The notes beneath the pieces were generated by a model that was not told the origin of the DNA, searched no databases, and saw only the letters and a program-made list of their open reading frames with translations. From Actinomycetota bacterium (GTDB lineage: Bacteria > Actinomycetota > Actinomycetes > Nanopelagicales > Nanopelagicaceae), in NCBI GenBank assembly GCA_016870975.1, contig VGAE01000002.1, positions 82,554-146,553 of the forward strand: 64,000 nt of DNA, in the 5' to 3' direction. Each line of letters opens with the position of its first letter. Position 1 is the stretch's first letter. The translations under genes and the position numbers were made by a program. Positions 1 to 8,247 of the stretch are shown here, piece by piece.

Positions 1-1158
1 TGAAGAGAGGACATTTGGGTCCATCAATCTTATGTTGGCGACAGTATCGACATCATTATTTAACTGACCCGCGCTAGTGTCGATAGTGGCCTGGTAATCC
101 TTCACTTCGACTTTATCTAAACCATAAGCAGCTCTCGTTGATTCGATATTGCGTTGGATAAATGGCGATTCTTTGGCAGATTCACTTGGTTTTACTTGGA
201 ATTGTTGAATCAATGCGGGATAGACGCCGGAGATTAAGAAAGATGATATTCCAAGCAACGCTAGTCCCGCCGCAGGTAAAACCCATGAGCGGCGGATGAT
301 ATTGGCAAAGAAAAGAAGAGAGCAGATTATTGCAATACCGGTAAGAATTGATTTTGCTGGAAGGACGGCGTTGACATCGGTGTAGGTAAGACCGGTGATG
401 ATTCCTTGATCGGAGGTAGCTAGAGCAAATCGATCTAGCCAGTAAGCAATCGCCTTAATGGCAACTATCGCCCCCAAGAGAATTGAGAGTTGTACTCGAG
501 CGGTTACGGTTGTGCGATCTTCGCGAACTTGCGGGCGAATACCACCGTAGATGTAGTGGACGACAGTCGCAGCGATTGTTGCCAATATCAAAGTCGAAAT
601 CGCCCAGCTCACAAGCGATTGCCAGAATGGCAAGGTAAACATAAAGAATGAGATATCGCGGTTGAATTGTGGATCTAATACGCCAAATGGAGTTGCATTT
701 CTATATAGCAACCAGCTCTCCCAGAACTTTGAGCCAGCAGATCCAGCGAAGTAGAAAATCGCGAGGAAGATACCGACGATCGCAGCCTTCCTAATTGGCT
801 CAATTTGAGATCGATACCGCTCTAAATTATCAGCCTCTGCCGTCGTAGGAACATAGATTGGTCGACGCTTATAGGCCACGATTATGTTGGTAACTATTAC
901 AAGTGCGGTGACCAATCCAAATGCAACAAATAAGGTAACTTTAGTAATCAGAAGCGTTGACCATACTGATGCATAATCAACTGATCTAAACCACAAGTAA
1001 TCGACATAGAAGCCACTTAGCGAGACCAGAACAACCGCTAAAACGGTAAGAATAATTACCGTTAAAGGGAGCGCGCCTAATCGTCGAGGCTGACCCAGAT
1101 TTCTCTTGGAAAAATTGAAGTTACGGAATGGATTTTCTGGGCCGCTACCAAATGTCAT
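1..1158 (-). CDS. UPF0182 family membrane protein (3' end beyond window)
   Basis: The N-terminal 386 codons of a large integral membrane protein are present; the rest lies beyond base 1. Translation from the ATG at 1158 gives a polar N-terminus, a first membrane segment at about residues 28-50, and the family-like motif DYLWFRSVDYASVW just after it. More hydrophobic segments follow. Actinobacterial UPF0182 proteins are usually around 900-1000 residues and of unknown function. The start overlaps the stop of the upstream PDZ protease gene by four bases (ATGA), so the two are probably co-transcribed, an order also seen in other actinobacteria. Function cannot be inferred further. Confidence 0.85.
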   Translation of the reverse strand, partial: MTFGSGPENPFRNFNFSKRNLGQPRRLGALPLTVIILTVLAVVLVSLSGFYVDYLWFRSVDYASVWSTLLITKVTLFVAFGLVTALVIVTNIIVAYKRRPIYVPTTAEADNLERYRSQIEPIRKAAIVGIFLAIFYFAGSAGSKFWESWLLYRNATPFGVLDPQFNRDISFFMFTLPFWQSLVSWAISTLILATIAATVVHYIYGGIRPQVREDRTTVTARVQLSILLGAIVAIKAIAYWLDRFALATSDQGIITGLTYTDVNAVLPAKSILTGIAIICSLLFFANIIRRSWVLPAAGLALLGISSFLISGVYPALIQQFQVKPSESAKESPFIQRNIESTRAAYGLDKVEVKDYQATIDTSAGQLNNDVDTVANIRLMDPNVLSS

Positions 1159-2219
1159 GAGGTGAGGCTATCTAAACTCTCGCAAGTAAGAAATTTGTAG
1201 TTATCTGGGGCTCGGAGGGAGGTAATTGCTTCTGCCAGGGTAGTAACTGGGATTACCTGCAATCCGTTGGGAATATGTCGGATATCTCCACAATTTTCTC
1301 GCGGCGCAAGGAAAATTGTGGCTCCTTTGCGCGAAGCACCGATCATCTTCCCTTCAATTCCTGAAATCGCACCAACTCGACCACTCGGTGTTATGGTTCC
1401 CGTCCCAGCAACCGACCTTCCTCTCAGCAAGTCCTCAGCACCAAGCTTCTCAACTAAGCCGAGGGCAAAGATTAAGCCGCCGCTTGGACCGCCTACTCCG
1501 CGAAGATTAAAAGTGACATCTATTGGGAACTCTGCGCTTGTGCCAACCAAGATACCAATCGCGGGACCGTTTCCACTATCAATATTTTTTGTGAGTTCTA
1601 CATCAACCGAAATTCTCTTGAGTTGTCCATCAATAACTCTCTCAACTTCAATTCTAATTACATCGCCAACTTCGCGACCTTTATACGCATCCCTGATCTC
1701 TTCAATTTCCTTAATAACTTTTCCATCAACAGCTCGAATTCGATCTCCTTCTTTGAGAATTCCAACTGCATTGGAGTAATCGCGAACTTTACTTACGACG
1801 TAATCTTCCGTTATCTCGTAGCCAAGATAATTTAGAGCGGCCGCGGTTGCTGCGGTGCGAGATACCGCCATTTCAACCCTAGAGTCTCGTTGTCGTTCTA
1901 CATCTCTACTTGCAGGCGGATAAACGCTCTCGCGTGGCAGAACTGCGTGCGGACCAATCGCCCAATTGTAGAGGGTTTCGGCTCCAAAAACGGAAGATTG
2001 TGGATTAGTGACAAGGATTGAGGTTAAGTAGAGCTTGCCATTTGGCTTATATGTTTGGGCCCGCTCAATTGTGATTAATTTTCCAGTCACATCATTGGGA
2101 ACACCTGGCTTGAAATAGACGTACGGAATTGGTGCTGCTAGCGTTACTATCGTTAGAAAAAAGAAAAAAATTCGTGCCGACAATGGCCAGCGATAACGAA
2201 GCGGGGAAATATCTTGCAT
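1155..2219 (-). CDS. PDZ-domain Lon-type (S16) membrane serine protease, YlbL-like
   Basis: A membrane-anchored protease of 354 residues. The N-terminal membrane segment is at about residues 17-36. A PDZ domain follows at about 139-210, with the turn NAVGILKEGDRIRAVDGK. A Lon-type S16 catalytic domain fills the C-terminus. The S16 catalytic dyad is visible: Ser246 in GVGGPSGGL and Lys291 in GIEGKMIGA. The catalytic face should be extracytoplasmic, judging from a single N-terminal anchor. Family members in Bacillus (YlbL) and actinobacteria are implicated in envelope quality control or checkpoint proteolysis; the substrate here is unknown. It is translationally coupled to the UPF0182 gene downstream. 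Confidence 0.9.
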   Translation of the reverse strand: MQDISPLRYRWPLSARIFFFFLTIVTLAAPIPYVYFKPGVPNDVTGKLITIERAQTYKPNGKLYLTSILVTNPQSSVFGAETLYNWAIGPHAVLPRESVYPPASRDVERQRDSRVEMAVSRTAATAAALNYLGYEITEDYVVSKVRDYSNAVGILKEGDRIRAVDGKVIKEIEEIRDAYKGREVGDVIRIEVERVIDGQLKRISVDVELTKNIDSGNGPAIGILVGTSAEFPIDVTFNLRGVGGPSGGLIFALGLVEKLGAEDLLRGRSVAGTGTITPSGRVGAISGIEGKMIGASRKGATIFLAPRENCGDIRHIPNGLQVIPVTTLAEAITSLRAPDNYKFLTCESLDSLTS

Positions 2220-2228
2220 TAGATCAAA

Positions 2229-2486
2229 TTACTCATCGTTCTTCAAGGTGGGATTGAGCCGGGAATCTGGCGATGGATTTTTCTCAGTACTCTTAAATGA
2301 ATTTTGAAATTTTTGAAATCTTCCGACCGAGCGATTGATTTGATTGTCGTATCTGCTCTTTAATTTTGTCGCCCAATAAGCATAAGCAAGGCCGCCGACA
2401 AGGGCGAGTGCCGGGATAATCAACCAGACCAGGGCTGAAATCGGGGCGCCGGCAGAATCGCTAGCGAGTTGCGTCAACATACTCAT
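2229..2486 (-). CDS. small single-pass membrane protein, function unknown
   Basis: This 85-residue protein has one clear membrane segment at about residues 16-38 (ISALVWLIIPALALVGGL), then a basic stretch and a polar, Asn/Ser/Lys-rich tail, so the tail is probably cytoplasmic. It ends nine bases before the start of the PDZ protease on the same strand and is probably the first gene of that transcript. Similar short membrane proteins sit next to ylbL-like genes in actinobacteria, but I cannot name a family from sequence alone. A start at the second Met (residue 3) is equally possible. Confidence 0.7.
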   Translation of the reverse strand: MSMLTQLASDSAGAPISALVWLIIPALALVGGLAYAYWATKLKSRYDNQINRSVGRFQKFQNSFKSTEKNPSPDSRLNPTLKNDE

Positions 2487-2590
2487 AGCCTAGGTTAGGG
2501 TGGCTGAGAAAGCGCGGAGAAAACAGTTCGGGAAGAAATTTGATGCCGGCGTGGTTTAAGAGAGTCTAAGAAATCAACTTGTGAAGGTGG

Positions 2591-3907
2591 GTGGTGAAAT
2601 TGGGTAGTCTCGGATTTTCACCTGATGATTCATCTAAGGATCCTAAAGATCCCAATAATCCCTTTGATTTCCAGGAAATTCTCAAACAGTTCTCTGGCCT
2701 TGGTTTAAATCTACCTGGATTAATGGCATCACTTTCTGGTCAAGCATCTCCAGCTGCGCTCTCTAAAGAGTTGATAAGAGATATCTCGAAGAAGTTTCTC
2801 TCGGTACATGGTGATGTACCAGTAACACTCGCAAGCCAGAACCAAGTTCGCGAAGCTCTCGAGATTGCAGATCTCTGGATGAACGAAGCCACCGTCTTTC
2901 CAAATCTTCCAATCCCAGAAGGTTCTGCCTTAAGTCGACGCGATTGGATCGACTCCACACTCGCGGGGTGGCAAGAAATTGCTAAACCCCTGGTCGCCGG
3001 AATGAGTGAGGCGATGACCCAACTATTTGAGGAGAATTCTGGCGCTGCCGAAGAGATAACAATTCCGGGCGCACCCTTTAATCTCTCAAAATCCACTATT
3101 ACCTCCATAATCTCAACCTTTATGAGTTCGATGATTAGTTCTCAACTTGGCCAGACAATAGGTGCGCTCTCAACTAGCGTAACCGGAGCCAATGATGTGG
3201 CGCTCCCCCTTCTAAATCCGGTAAGAGCACAACTCGTTCCTCAGAATGTAACTATCTGGGGCTCAGGTCTCGATATCGATGAGCGCGAGATTCGAATCTA
3301 TCTCGCGCTTCGAGAAGTTGCTGCCGCACGATTATTTGCTGGCGTACCTTGGCTCCGCGCCCACATTAACTCCGCAATCGCAACTTACGGAAAAGGAATT
3401 AGAGTCGACATCACCGCCATGACCGAACAAGCACAGAGCGCGATTGATTCCGGCGAATTAGATATAAATAATCCAGAATCAACGACCTTAGCTATGTCCG
3501 GCGGTCTCTTTACCCCGGAAGAGACTCCGGCTCAACTAGCCGCCTTAGAGAAGTTAGAGACCTTGCTTGCACTTATTGAAGGATGGATAGATTCAGTAGT
3601 TGCCGGGGCGGTCCAAAATCGCTTACCTGACTTTGCGAAATTAAGTGAGACCCAACAGCGACGCCGTGCCACCAAATCTCCGACGCAACAGTTATTTGCT
3701 TCGCTAGTTGGCTTAGAAGTTTCGCCCCGACGTACCCGTGAAGCAAGAGAGTTTTGGAACCAAGTAGCAAAATTGCGCGACATAAGTGATCGAGATGCGA
3801 TCTGGGATGAGGCAGTACTACTACCAAGTGCGGAACAACTCCTTGATGTTGAGGGCTTTCTTAAGGCGATGACTGTTCCAGATGATCTCTCTGGTCTAAA
3901 TCCATAG
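2591..3907 (+). CDS. zincin-2 / DUF2342 family protein (putative zinc-dependent metalloprotease)
   Basis: A 438-residue soluble protein of the actinobacterial family annotated as putative hydrolase or F420-biosynthesis-associated protein (zincin-2). Recognisable features are a Gly/Leu-rich N-terminus, a central stretch TFMSSMISSQLGQTIGALS, and the family core IRIYLALREVAAARLF followed by AGVPWLRAHI. The C-terminus has the usual RRRATKSPTQQLFASLVGLE segment. In homologues I remember, the core reads REAAHxRLF, with a His that is a presumed metal ligand; here that position is Ala. The catalytic role is therefore doubtful. It is divergent from the PDZ protease group. GTG at 2591 or the adjacent GTG at 2594 may be the start. 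Confidence 0.82.
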   Translation: MVKLGSLGFSPDDSSKDPKDPNNPFDFQEILKQFSGLGLNLPGLMASLSGQASPAALSKELIRDISKKFLSVHGDVPVTLASQNQVREALEIADLWMNEATVFPNLPIPEGSALSRRDWIDSTLAGWQEIAKPLVAGMSEAMTQLFEENSGAAEEITIPGAPFNLSKSTITSIISTFMSSMISSQLGQTIGALSTSVTGANDVALPLLNPVRAQLVPQNVTIWGSGLDIDEREIRIYLALREVAAARLFAGVPWLRAHINSAIATYGKGIRVDITAMTEQAQSAIDSGELDINNPESTTLAMSGGLFTPEETPAQLAALEKLETLLALIEGWIDSVVAGAVQNRLPDFAKLSETQQRRRATKSPTQQLFASLVGLEVSPRRTREAREFWNQVAKLRDISDRDAIWDEAVLLPSAEQLLDVEGFLKAMTVPDDLSGLNP

Positions 3908-3909
3908 AC

Positions 3910-3941
3910 GTTCCAGTGCCTAGAAGTTCCAGTGCCTAGAA
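3910..3941. repeat. perfect 16-bp tandem duplication
   Basis: The unit GTTCCAGTGCCTAGAA occurs twice head to tail at 3910-3925 and 3926-3941, starting three bases after the stop of the zincin-2 gene. It is followed by a small imperfect hairpin and, at 3980-4004, by an 8-bp perfect stem (TTATCTGC/GCAGATAA) with a 9-base loop. Neither stem is followed by a T-run, so termination is unproven. Confidence 0.8.
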
Positions 3942-4241
3942 GCTTCAGATAAAAGCGAAGCCCCCGGGCGCACAATTCATTATCTGCCTTCCCCTTGCAG
4001 ATAAAGAACGGTTATCCGGGGACTTCGTGGTCGCAAAATACGACATGACGAGGGAAATAATCAACTTCTTTCAGCAAGTTTGTCCAACAAAAGACTCAGG
4101 TACACCTCTAGAGTTATGCGCGCAGAGTTTGGTTTAGAGAGGCGTTGGCGTGTGGATGACTACATCCAAGATGAATTGTTCGGGGCTAATCTCGCCGGAA
4201 TGCGGACAAAGACGAAGAAAAGCACCGAGCGAATTCCACCA

Positions 4242-4754
4242 ATGGAAGTCTCGGGCGGCGCTGAGATCAAAGTAGTTCGAAGCTCAAGAAGAAGCCGCTC
4301 GATAAGCGCCTATCGTGAGCATGGCTCAATTGTCATTCAAGTTCCGGCACATCTCTCTAACTCAAAGATCCAAGAGGTTATCCCTGAGATGGTTGAAAAA
4401 GTACTCGCTCGAGAGGCCCGTGAAAAAATTAGCGATAACGATCTCTTTGCTAGAGCCAAGACTTTACTGGCCCGTTACTTGCCAGAATTTCAAGTAGATG
4501 CCGCCAGCGTCAAATGGCGGAATATGGATGAACGTTGGGGTTCTTGCACAACTGTTGATCGAACAATTCGAATCTCCTCAAGGTTAAATGGTTCACCAGA
4601 TTATGTGCTCGACTACATATTGGTACATGAACTTATCCATCTGGAAATTCCAGATCACGGCGAAAATTTCCATGCGCTACTTGCGAGATATGAGAGGAGC
4701 GACTTAGCCAACTCCTATCTTGAAGGGTATGAAGCTGGTGCTCGCGGCCAATAG
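4242..4754 (+). CDS. YgjP-like (M48-related) metal-dependent hydrolase
   Basis: The reading frame is open from a TTG at 4080, but homologous sequence appears to begin near the ATG at 4242 (MEVSGGAEIKVVRSSRRSRS), giving about 170 residues. The C-terminal half has the zinc-binding signature VHELIHLEIPDHGENF: two His and the catalytic Glu in HELIH, with a further His downstream in the DHG segment. The RWGSC block upstream is also typical of the YgjP/DUF45 family. The family is predicted to be soluble metalloproteases; substrates are unknown. No convincing ribosome-binding site precedes 4242, so the longer form with the basic N-terminal extension cannot be excluded. Confidence 0.8.
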   Translation: MEVSGGAEIKVVRSSRRSRSISAYREHGSIVIQVPAHLSNSKIQEVIPEMVEKVLAREAREKISDNDLFARAKTLLARYLPEFQVDAASVKWRNMDERWGSCTTVDRTIRISSRLNGSPDYVLDYILVHELIHLEIPDHGENFHALLARYERSDLANSYLEGYEAGARGQ

Positions 4755-4899
4755 AGCTCCAAAAACCTCATTTCGAGGTGAAAACTTGCTTTTGAACGAG
4801 AAAACGCCCTCAGCGTGCTTGGTTTGCGTCATTTTGAAGCTAGCCCGGGGGTATGGTCAGGGTATTCACAGGACAAACCTGTGAGGATCGGAGGGAGAA

Positions 4900-5058
4900 A
4901 TGGCTGAGACATACAAAGGTGAGGCCTACTGCGTTAAGTGCAAAGAGAAGCGTCAGTTCGAAGGGTTTGTAAACGTATCCGACTCTGGTCGTCGCATGGC
5001 GAAGGGCAAGTGCCCTGTATGCGGCACCACTGTTAATCGCATCCTTGGCAAGGCTTAA
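4900..5058 (+). CDS. DUF5679 small zinc-ribbon protein
   Basis: This 52-residue protein has two CxxC pairs (CVKC at residues 11-14 and CPVC at 38-41) spaced as in a zinc ribbon, joined by a basic linker. It matches the short actinobacterial DUF5679 family; its role is unknown, though a nucleic-acid or ribosome-associated function is a reasonable guess. A strong ribosome-binding site (GGAGGGAG) lies just upstream. The untranslated leader contains a 7-bp hairpin, TCACAGG/CCTGTGA, at 4866-4884. The gene stands alone and ends in a strong terminator, suggesting its own, possibly abundant, transcript. Confidence 0.88.
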   Translation: MAETYKGEAYCVKCKEKRQFEGFVNVSDSGRRMAKGKCPVCGTTVNRILGKA

Positions 5059-5080
5059 TAGCTAATTCAGGAAGTTTGAA

Positions 5081-5106
5081 AGCGGGGGCAACGCCCCCGC
5101 TTTTTT
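5081..5106 (+). terminator. intrinsic terminator after DUF5679 gene
   Basis: A 9-bp perfect GC-rich stem, AGCGGGGGC / GCCCCCGCT with an AAC loop, is followed immediately by TTTTTT. It starts 22 bases after the DUF5679 stop codon. Confidence 0.93.
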
Positions 5107-5197
5107 CTTTCCCAAAAGTTAAACAGAGCGCATATCTCTTCACATAAAGTGTGGGTGGCCCTAAGGGTGAGCCTTAGTTTCATCGGAATATCCAGCC

Positions 5198-6259
5198 ATG
5201 GCACCGCGATTGAAAGCTGGCATCTCCATTTGGTGCTGCGGTGAACGGCTCTATATCGGAGATCAATTTAGATATTTTCTCCTCCCTGAAAAGATTGGTG
5301 AGATTCCATGTATTCAAAGCCTGCACCGTCTAACAAATAATTCACTCGAGAATATAGATCAACCCCTACTGGAGGCGTTGGCGCGACTCGACCTTATAGA
5401 TCAGAGAGTAACTGAGATTTCATATCGATATCGAGCCGACCGGTTCTTTCTAAGTTCGATAGATGGAACACGTAGCCTCGCGCTCCAACAGTTCCTAAAG
5501 AGATTTCAAATCGAATCCGATAGCGCTTCTCATCGATTAGGTGATATCGATAGCGGACGTTCGAAATTGCTTGCTGGGAGGAACTTTTCCATTGAAATTG
5601 CAACTTCGCCAAACTCATCAAATCGAATCGCACTTAATCTCTTTGTTGCGCTAAAGGCTGCTGGCTTTGAGAGAACTTCACTACAACTCCCTGGAGAGAG
5701 TGCAATTGGAGATTTAAACGGTACTCAAATGCAGAAATGCGAATTAGAAGTAAATCGCTCAGATGTTGTAAAGCGTATCGATAGAGATGCCTCGCTCTAC
5801 CCAGAACCCATTGATCCACCTGATGAATTCTTATTTGCAATAACCATCGGAGCGCCATCACCTGATATCCAACATCGATGGCTAAATAATGGCATCAATC
5901 ACCCTCTTATCAACTAAGTCTGAGATTCGGTCAGAGTTGGTCCAATAGTTATTGCTGGGAAGACTCCCTGTACTAACTGTCTCGCCATATCTGAGATTGA
6001 AACCGGGGCGAATCCAGCGAACGGGAGTTACATTTTTAAAGTTTCGGGCCGAGAAGTTGGTGCAGCGCTCGCAAATCTTGCGGCATCAATTGCAACCCTT
6101 GAGGTAATGAGATTTGCCGATTCAGCAACAAGTGCTCTTATTGGCAAGAGCGCTGATTACAGAAGCTCTCAGTTTATTGCGCCCCAGATCACAAATTGGC
6201 AGCTCCAACCTAGGTGCGGCTGTCGAAATCTGCCTTCAACTCGCGTCACATCCACTTAA
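5198..6259 (+). pseudogene. ThiF/cyclodehydratase-like (TOMM-type) gene broken by two in-frame stops
   Basis: The first 239 codons (5198-5914) are followed in the same frame by TAA at 5915 and TGA at 5921. The frame then stays open to a TAA at 6257. The downstream part begins VRVGPIVIAGKTPCTNCLAI, the segment typical of ThiF-like/cyclodehydratase proteins, with the CxxC seen there, and later has LEVMRFAD and an aromatic-Cys end (PRCGCR). No indel is needed to align both halves, so these look like two nonsense substitutions in one gene of about 353 codons. Such proteins are often paired with AarF-type and WhiB7-region genes in actinobacteria; their function is unclear. Readthrough or a sequencing error is possible. 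Confidence 0.75.
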
Positions 6260-6275
6260 GTAAGAGACTTCGTGG

Positions 6276-7607
6276 GTGGCCCATGAAATCCCCCGCAAGA
6301 CCAGCACTCGTAGCGCCAAGTTGGCAAGTATTCCGCTCTCGGTAGCGGGACGTGGTGCACTTGGACTTGGCCGACAATTAATTGGCCAATCGCCACAATT
6401 TGCATTTGCGGAATTACAGGAGAAGACCGCTGAACAAGTTTTTAAAGTTCTCGGTGAATTAAAGGGCGGAGCTATGAAATTTGGTCAAGCGCTCTCAGTC
6501 TTCGAAGCCGCGCTTCCTGAAGATATCGCGAGGCCCTATCGACAGACCCTGGTAAAACTTCAAGAAGCTGCGCCACCGCTACCGGCAAAGGTAGTTCATA
6601 AAGTTCTCGCGAAAGAGCTTGGTGAAGATTGGCGAGATAACTTCGCCGAATTTGAAGATAAGCCGGCCGCCTCAGCCTCAATCGGCCAAGTCCATCGCGG
6701 ACGTTGGAAAGATGGACGGGTGGTTGCAGTAAAAATTCAATATCCGGGAGCTGCCGAAGCCCTTGTCTCTGATTTAAACCAGATTGAGAGATTCTCAAAG
6801 ATCTTCCAATTATTTATGCCAGGTCTTGAGATGAAGCCTCTCCTTGAAGAGTTAAAGGCTCGAATTATTGAAGAGGTTGATTATCGATTTGAGGCTCAGG
6901 CCCAAGAAGCATGTTGGAACGCTTATTTAAATGATCCTGATATCGCGATTCCCAAAGTTGTCTTAGCTACCGATCGAATTCTGGTCAGTGAATGGTTAGA
7001 GGGTAAACCCCTTGCTCGCGTTATCGCAGAAGGCGATCAAGAGGAGCGAAATAAGGCGGGAATTAAATTAGCAAGATTCCATTTCACTGCTCCGATGCGA
7101 GCCGGCTTGCTACATGCCGATCCTCACCCAGGCAACTTTAGAGTTCTTGCAGATGGCAGATTGGGAGTGCTTGATTTTGGTGCTTGTAATCGTCTGCCCA
7201 ATGGATTTCCTGAACCATTTAAACGGTTACTCCGCAATGCGTTAGAGGGCGATGCGCTAGCGCTATACAACGGTTTTAAGGAGGATGGATTTATCCTTCC
7301 CGATGTTGATGTGGATCCACAATTGGTACTTGATTATCTCTTACCTCTAGTTGAACCGCTACGTGCAGCTTATTTTGAATATACCCGCGAATGGTTGCGT
7401 GAACAAAGCGTTCGAGTTGGCGATCCGAGAAATCCAACTGCAAAAATCGGCTTCCAACTAAATCTTCCAGCGGAATACGTTTTGATACATCGCGTTACTT
7501 TAGGAACAACCGGAATTTTCTGTCAGCTACGTGCTCAAGGAAACTTTAGGGATGAGGCGCTCTCTTGGTTTCCCGAGATAACGCCCTCCCATCTACAGCA
7601 GGTTTAG
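6276..7607 (+). CDS. AarF/UbiB (ABC1) family atypical kinase
   Basis: A 443-residue protein-kinase-like ATPase. Family motifs are in order: the KxGQ segment GGAMKFGQALS near residue 70, the Ala-rich loop AASASIGQVHRG near 130, the nucleotide-binding Lys in VVAVKIQYPG, the EEVDYRFEAQA segment, the catalytic-loop equivalent LLHADPHPGNF, and the metal-binding LGVLDFGA. Eukaryotic and proteobacterial relatives support ubiquinone or lipid metabolism. The actinobacterial orthologue next to whiB7 (Rv3197 position in Mycobacterium) has no settled role. Start GTG at 6276 follows the broken ThiF-like gene by 16 bases. It converges with whiB7, leaving two bases between stops. Confidence 0.92.
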   Translation: MAHEIPRKTSTRSAKLASIPLSVAGRGALGLGRQLIGQSPQFAFAELQEKTAEQVFKVLGELKGGAMKFGQALSVFEAALPEDIARPYRQTLVKLQEAAPPLPAKVVHKVLAKELGEDWRDNFAEFEDKPAASASIGQVHRGRWKDGRVVAVKIQYPGAAEALVSDLNQIERFSKIFQLFMPGLEMKPLLEELKARIIEEVDYRFEAQAQEACWNAYLNDPDIAIPKVVLATDRILVSEWLEGKPLARVIAEGDQEERNKAGIKLARFHFTAPMRAGLLHADPHPGNFRVLADGRLGVLDFGACNRLPNGFPEPFKRLLRNALEGDALALYNGFKEDGFILPDVDVDPQLVLDYLLPLVEPLRAAYFEYTREWLREQSVRVGDPRNPTAKIGFQLNLPAEYVLIHRVTLGTTGIFCQLRAQGNFRDEALSWFPEITPSHLQQV

Positions 7608-7609
7608 AA

Positions 7610-7960
7610 CTAGGCGCTTGCTCCCGCCAATTCAACGAGGCGAGGTCTTCCAGGAGTTCGCTTCTTAGCAATTACCTGGCCATCTTCAAATAACTCTCCA
7701 CCCCAAACCCCACATGGTTCTTCACGTGAGAGCGCTCCAGCTAAACATTCTCGTCTAACGGGACAGGCGCCACAGAGGCTCTTCGCTAATGCGATCTCTT
7801 CACTCCTCTCCGAGAAGAAAAGTTCCGGGTCAGAGTTGTGGCATGGCAGGGTTACTGCGCGTTGATCGCTAGATGTGCCAGTGATGTAATCAAGGCCAAG
7901 CTTTGCGCTCTCGCCTTCTGCCCATCCTGGAACTAATAACTCACTAAAGAGAACTGTCAT
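7610..7960 (-). CDS. whiB7: WhiB7-type redox-sensing transcription factor
   Basis: This 116-residue [4Fe-4S] regulator has cluster ligands in LPCHNSDPELFF and LCGACPVRREC, the beta-turn GVWGGELF, and a C-terminal AT-hook, KRTPGRPR. Sequence and AT-hook match WhiB7 rather than other WhiB proteins. Synteny agrees: aarF, whiB7, uvrD2, nudC, as in mycobacteria. WhiB7 binds the primary sigma factor and activates intrinsic antibiotic-resistance genes when translation is inhibited. The ATG at 7960 is chosen because GGGAGAGG sits eight bases upstream; the longer frame starts inside this site. An oddity: the usual EPWGVWGG is EPCGVWGG here, replacing a sigma-contact Trp by a fifth Cys. Expression is probably controlled by the leader at 8024-8290. 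Confidence 0.93.
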   Translation of the reverse strand: MTVLFSELLVPGWAEGESAKLGLDYITGTSSDQRAVTLPCHNSDPELFFSERSEEIALAKSLCGACPVRRECLAGALSREEPCGVWGGELFEDGQVIAKKRTPGRPRLVELAGASA

Positions 7961-8023
7961 AGTTCTCACCTCTCCCTTTCTTCTTCTCGTTTGGTATTGG
8001 CTCTTCGGTTCTTGACCGGGGAT

Positions 8024-8062
8024 AGAAAAAGGGGCCCGAATCCATTTGGATTCGAGGCCCCT
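8024..8062 (-). terminator. intrinsic terminator / attenuator in whiB7 leader
   Basis: On the minus strand a stem GGGGCC-U-CGAATCC pairs with GGATTCG-GGCCCC (13 bp, one bulged U, four-base loop) and is followed directly by TTTTTCT. It lies 19 bases after the leader ORF stop and about 63 bases before the whiB7 start. The plus strand has no T-run, so the terminator acts only toward whiB7. Confidence 0.9.
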
Positions 8063-8081
8063 GGGCTTCTCTATCTCTTAC

Positions 8082-8240
8082 CTACTCGATAGAGGCTCCA
8101 GGTTTCGAACCCTTGGTATTTGTCGCAAAATAGGTGAAAACCGACTCTGTCGACGGAGCGGACCAATGGGCAGCCCAATTGCGGTGAGCACGCTTAGCGG
8201 CCACCGTTGAGATGATCTTCTTCATCGAAGTTGTCTTCAT
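8082..8240 (-). CDS. whiB7 leader ORF (uORF), 52 codons
   Basis: A short ORF between uvrD2 and whiB7 encodes a basic 52-residue peptide beginning MKTTSMKKII, with Trp22 and Trp26 and no recognisable domain. It sits where other actinobacteria carry the regulatory uORF of whiB7/wblC. Codons 44-46 contain GGGTTCGA (8105-8112), which can pair with TCGAATCC (8048-8055) in the 5' arm of the downstream terminator, one G-U pair included, and so can act as an antiterminator. A further stem, CTCTATC/GATAGAG (8088-8094 with 8069-8075), encloses the stop codon. No Shine-Dalgarno is visible; a promoter -10 ends seven bases upstream, so it is probably leaderless. Whether the peptide itself has a role is unknown. 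Confidence 0.65.
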   Translation of the reverse strand: MKTTSMKKIISTVAAKRAHRNWAAHWSAPSTESVFTYFATNTKGSKPGASIE

Positions 8241-8247
8241 GGAGCTA

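Noticed and set aside
1267..1779. 170-codon plus-strand frame opposite the PDZ protease
   Set aside because: It is antisense to a protein with clear PDZ and S16 motifs, is rich in Ser/Pro/Ile as expected from a shadow frame, and has no ribosome-binding site.
3532..3975. 147-codon minus-strand frame opposite the zincin-2 gene
   Set aside because: Shadow of a recognisable gene; no homology-like pattern.
3980..4004. Intrinsic terminator at the TTATCTGC/GCAGATAA stem
   Set aside because: The stem is AT-rich and has no T-run on either strand.
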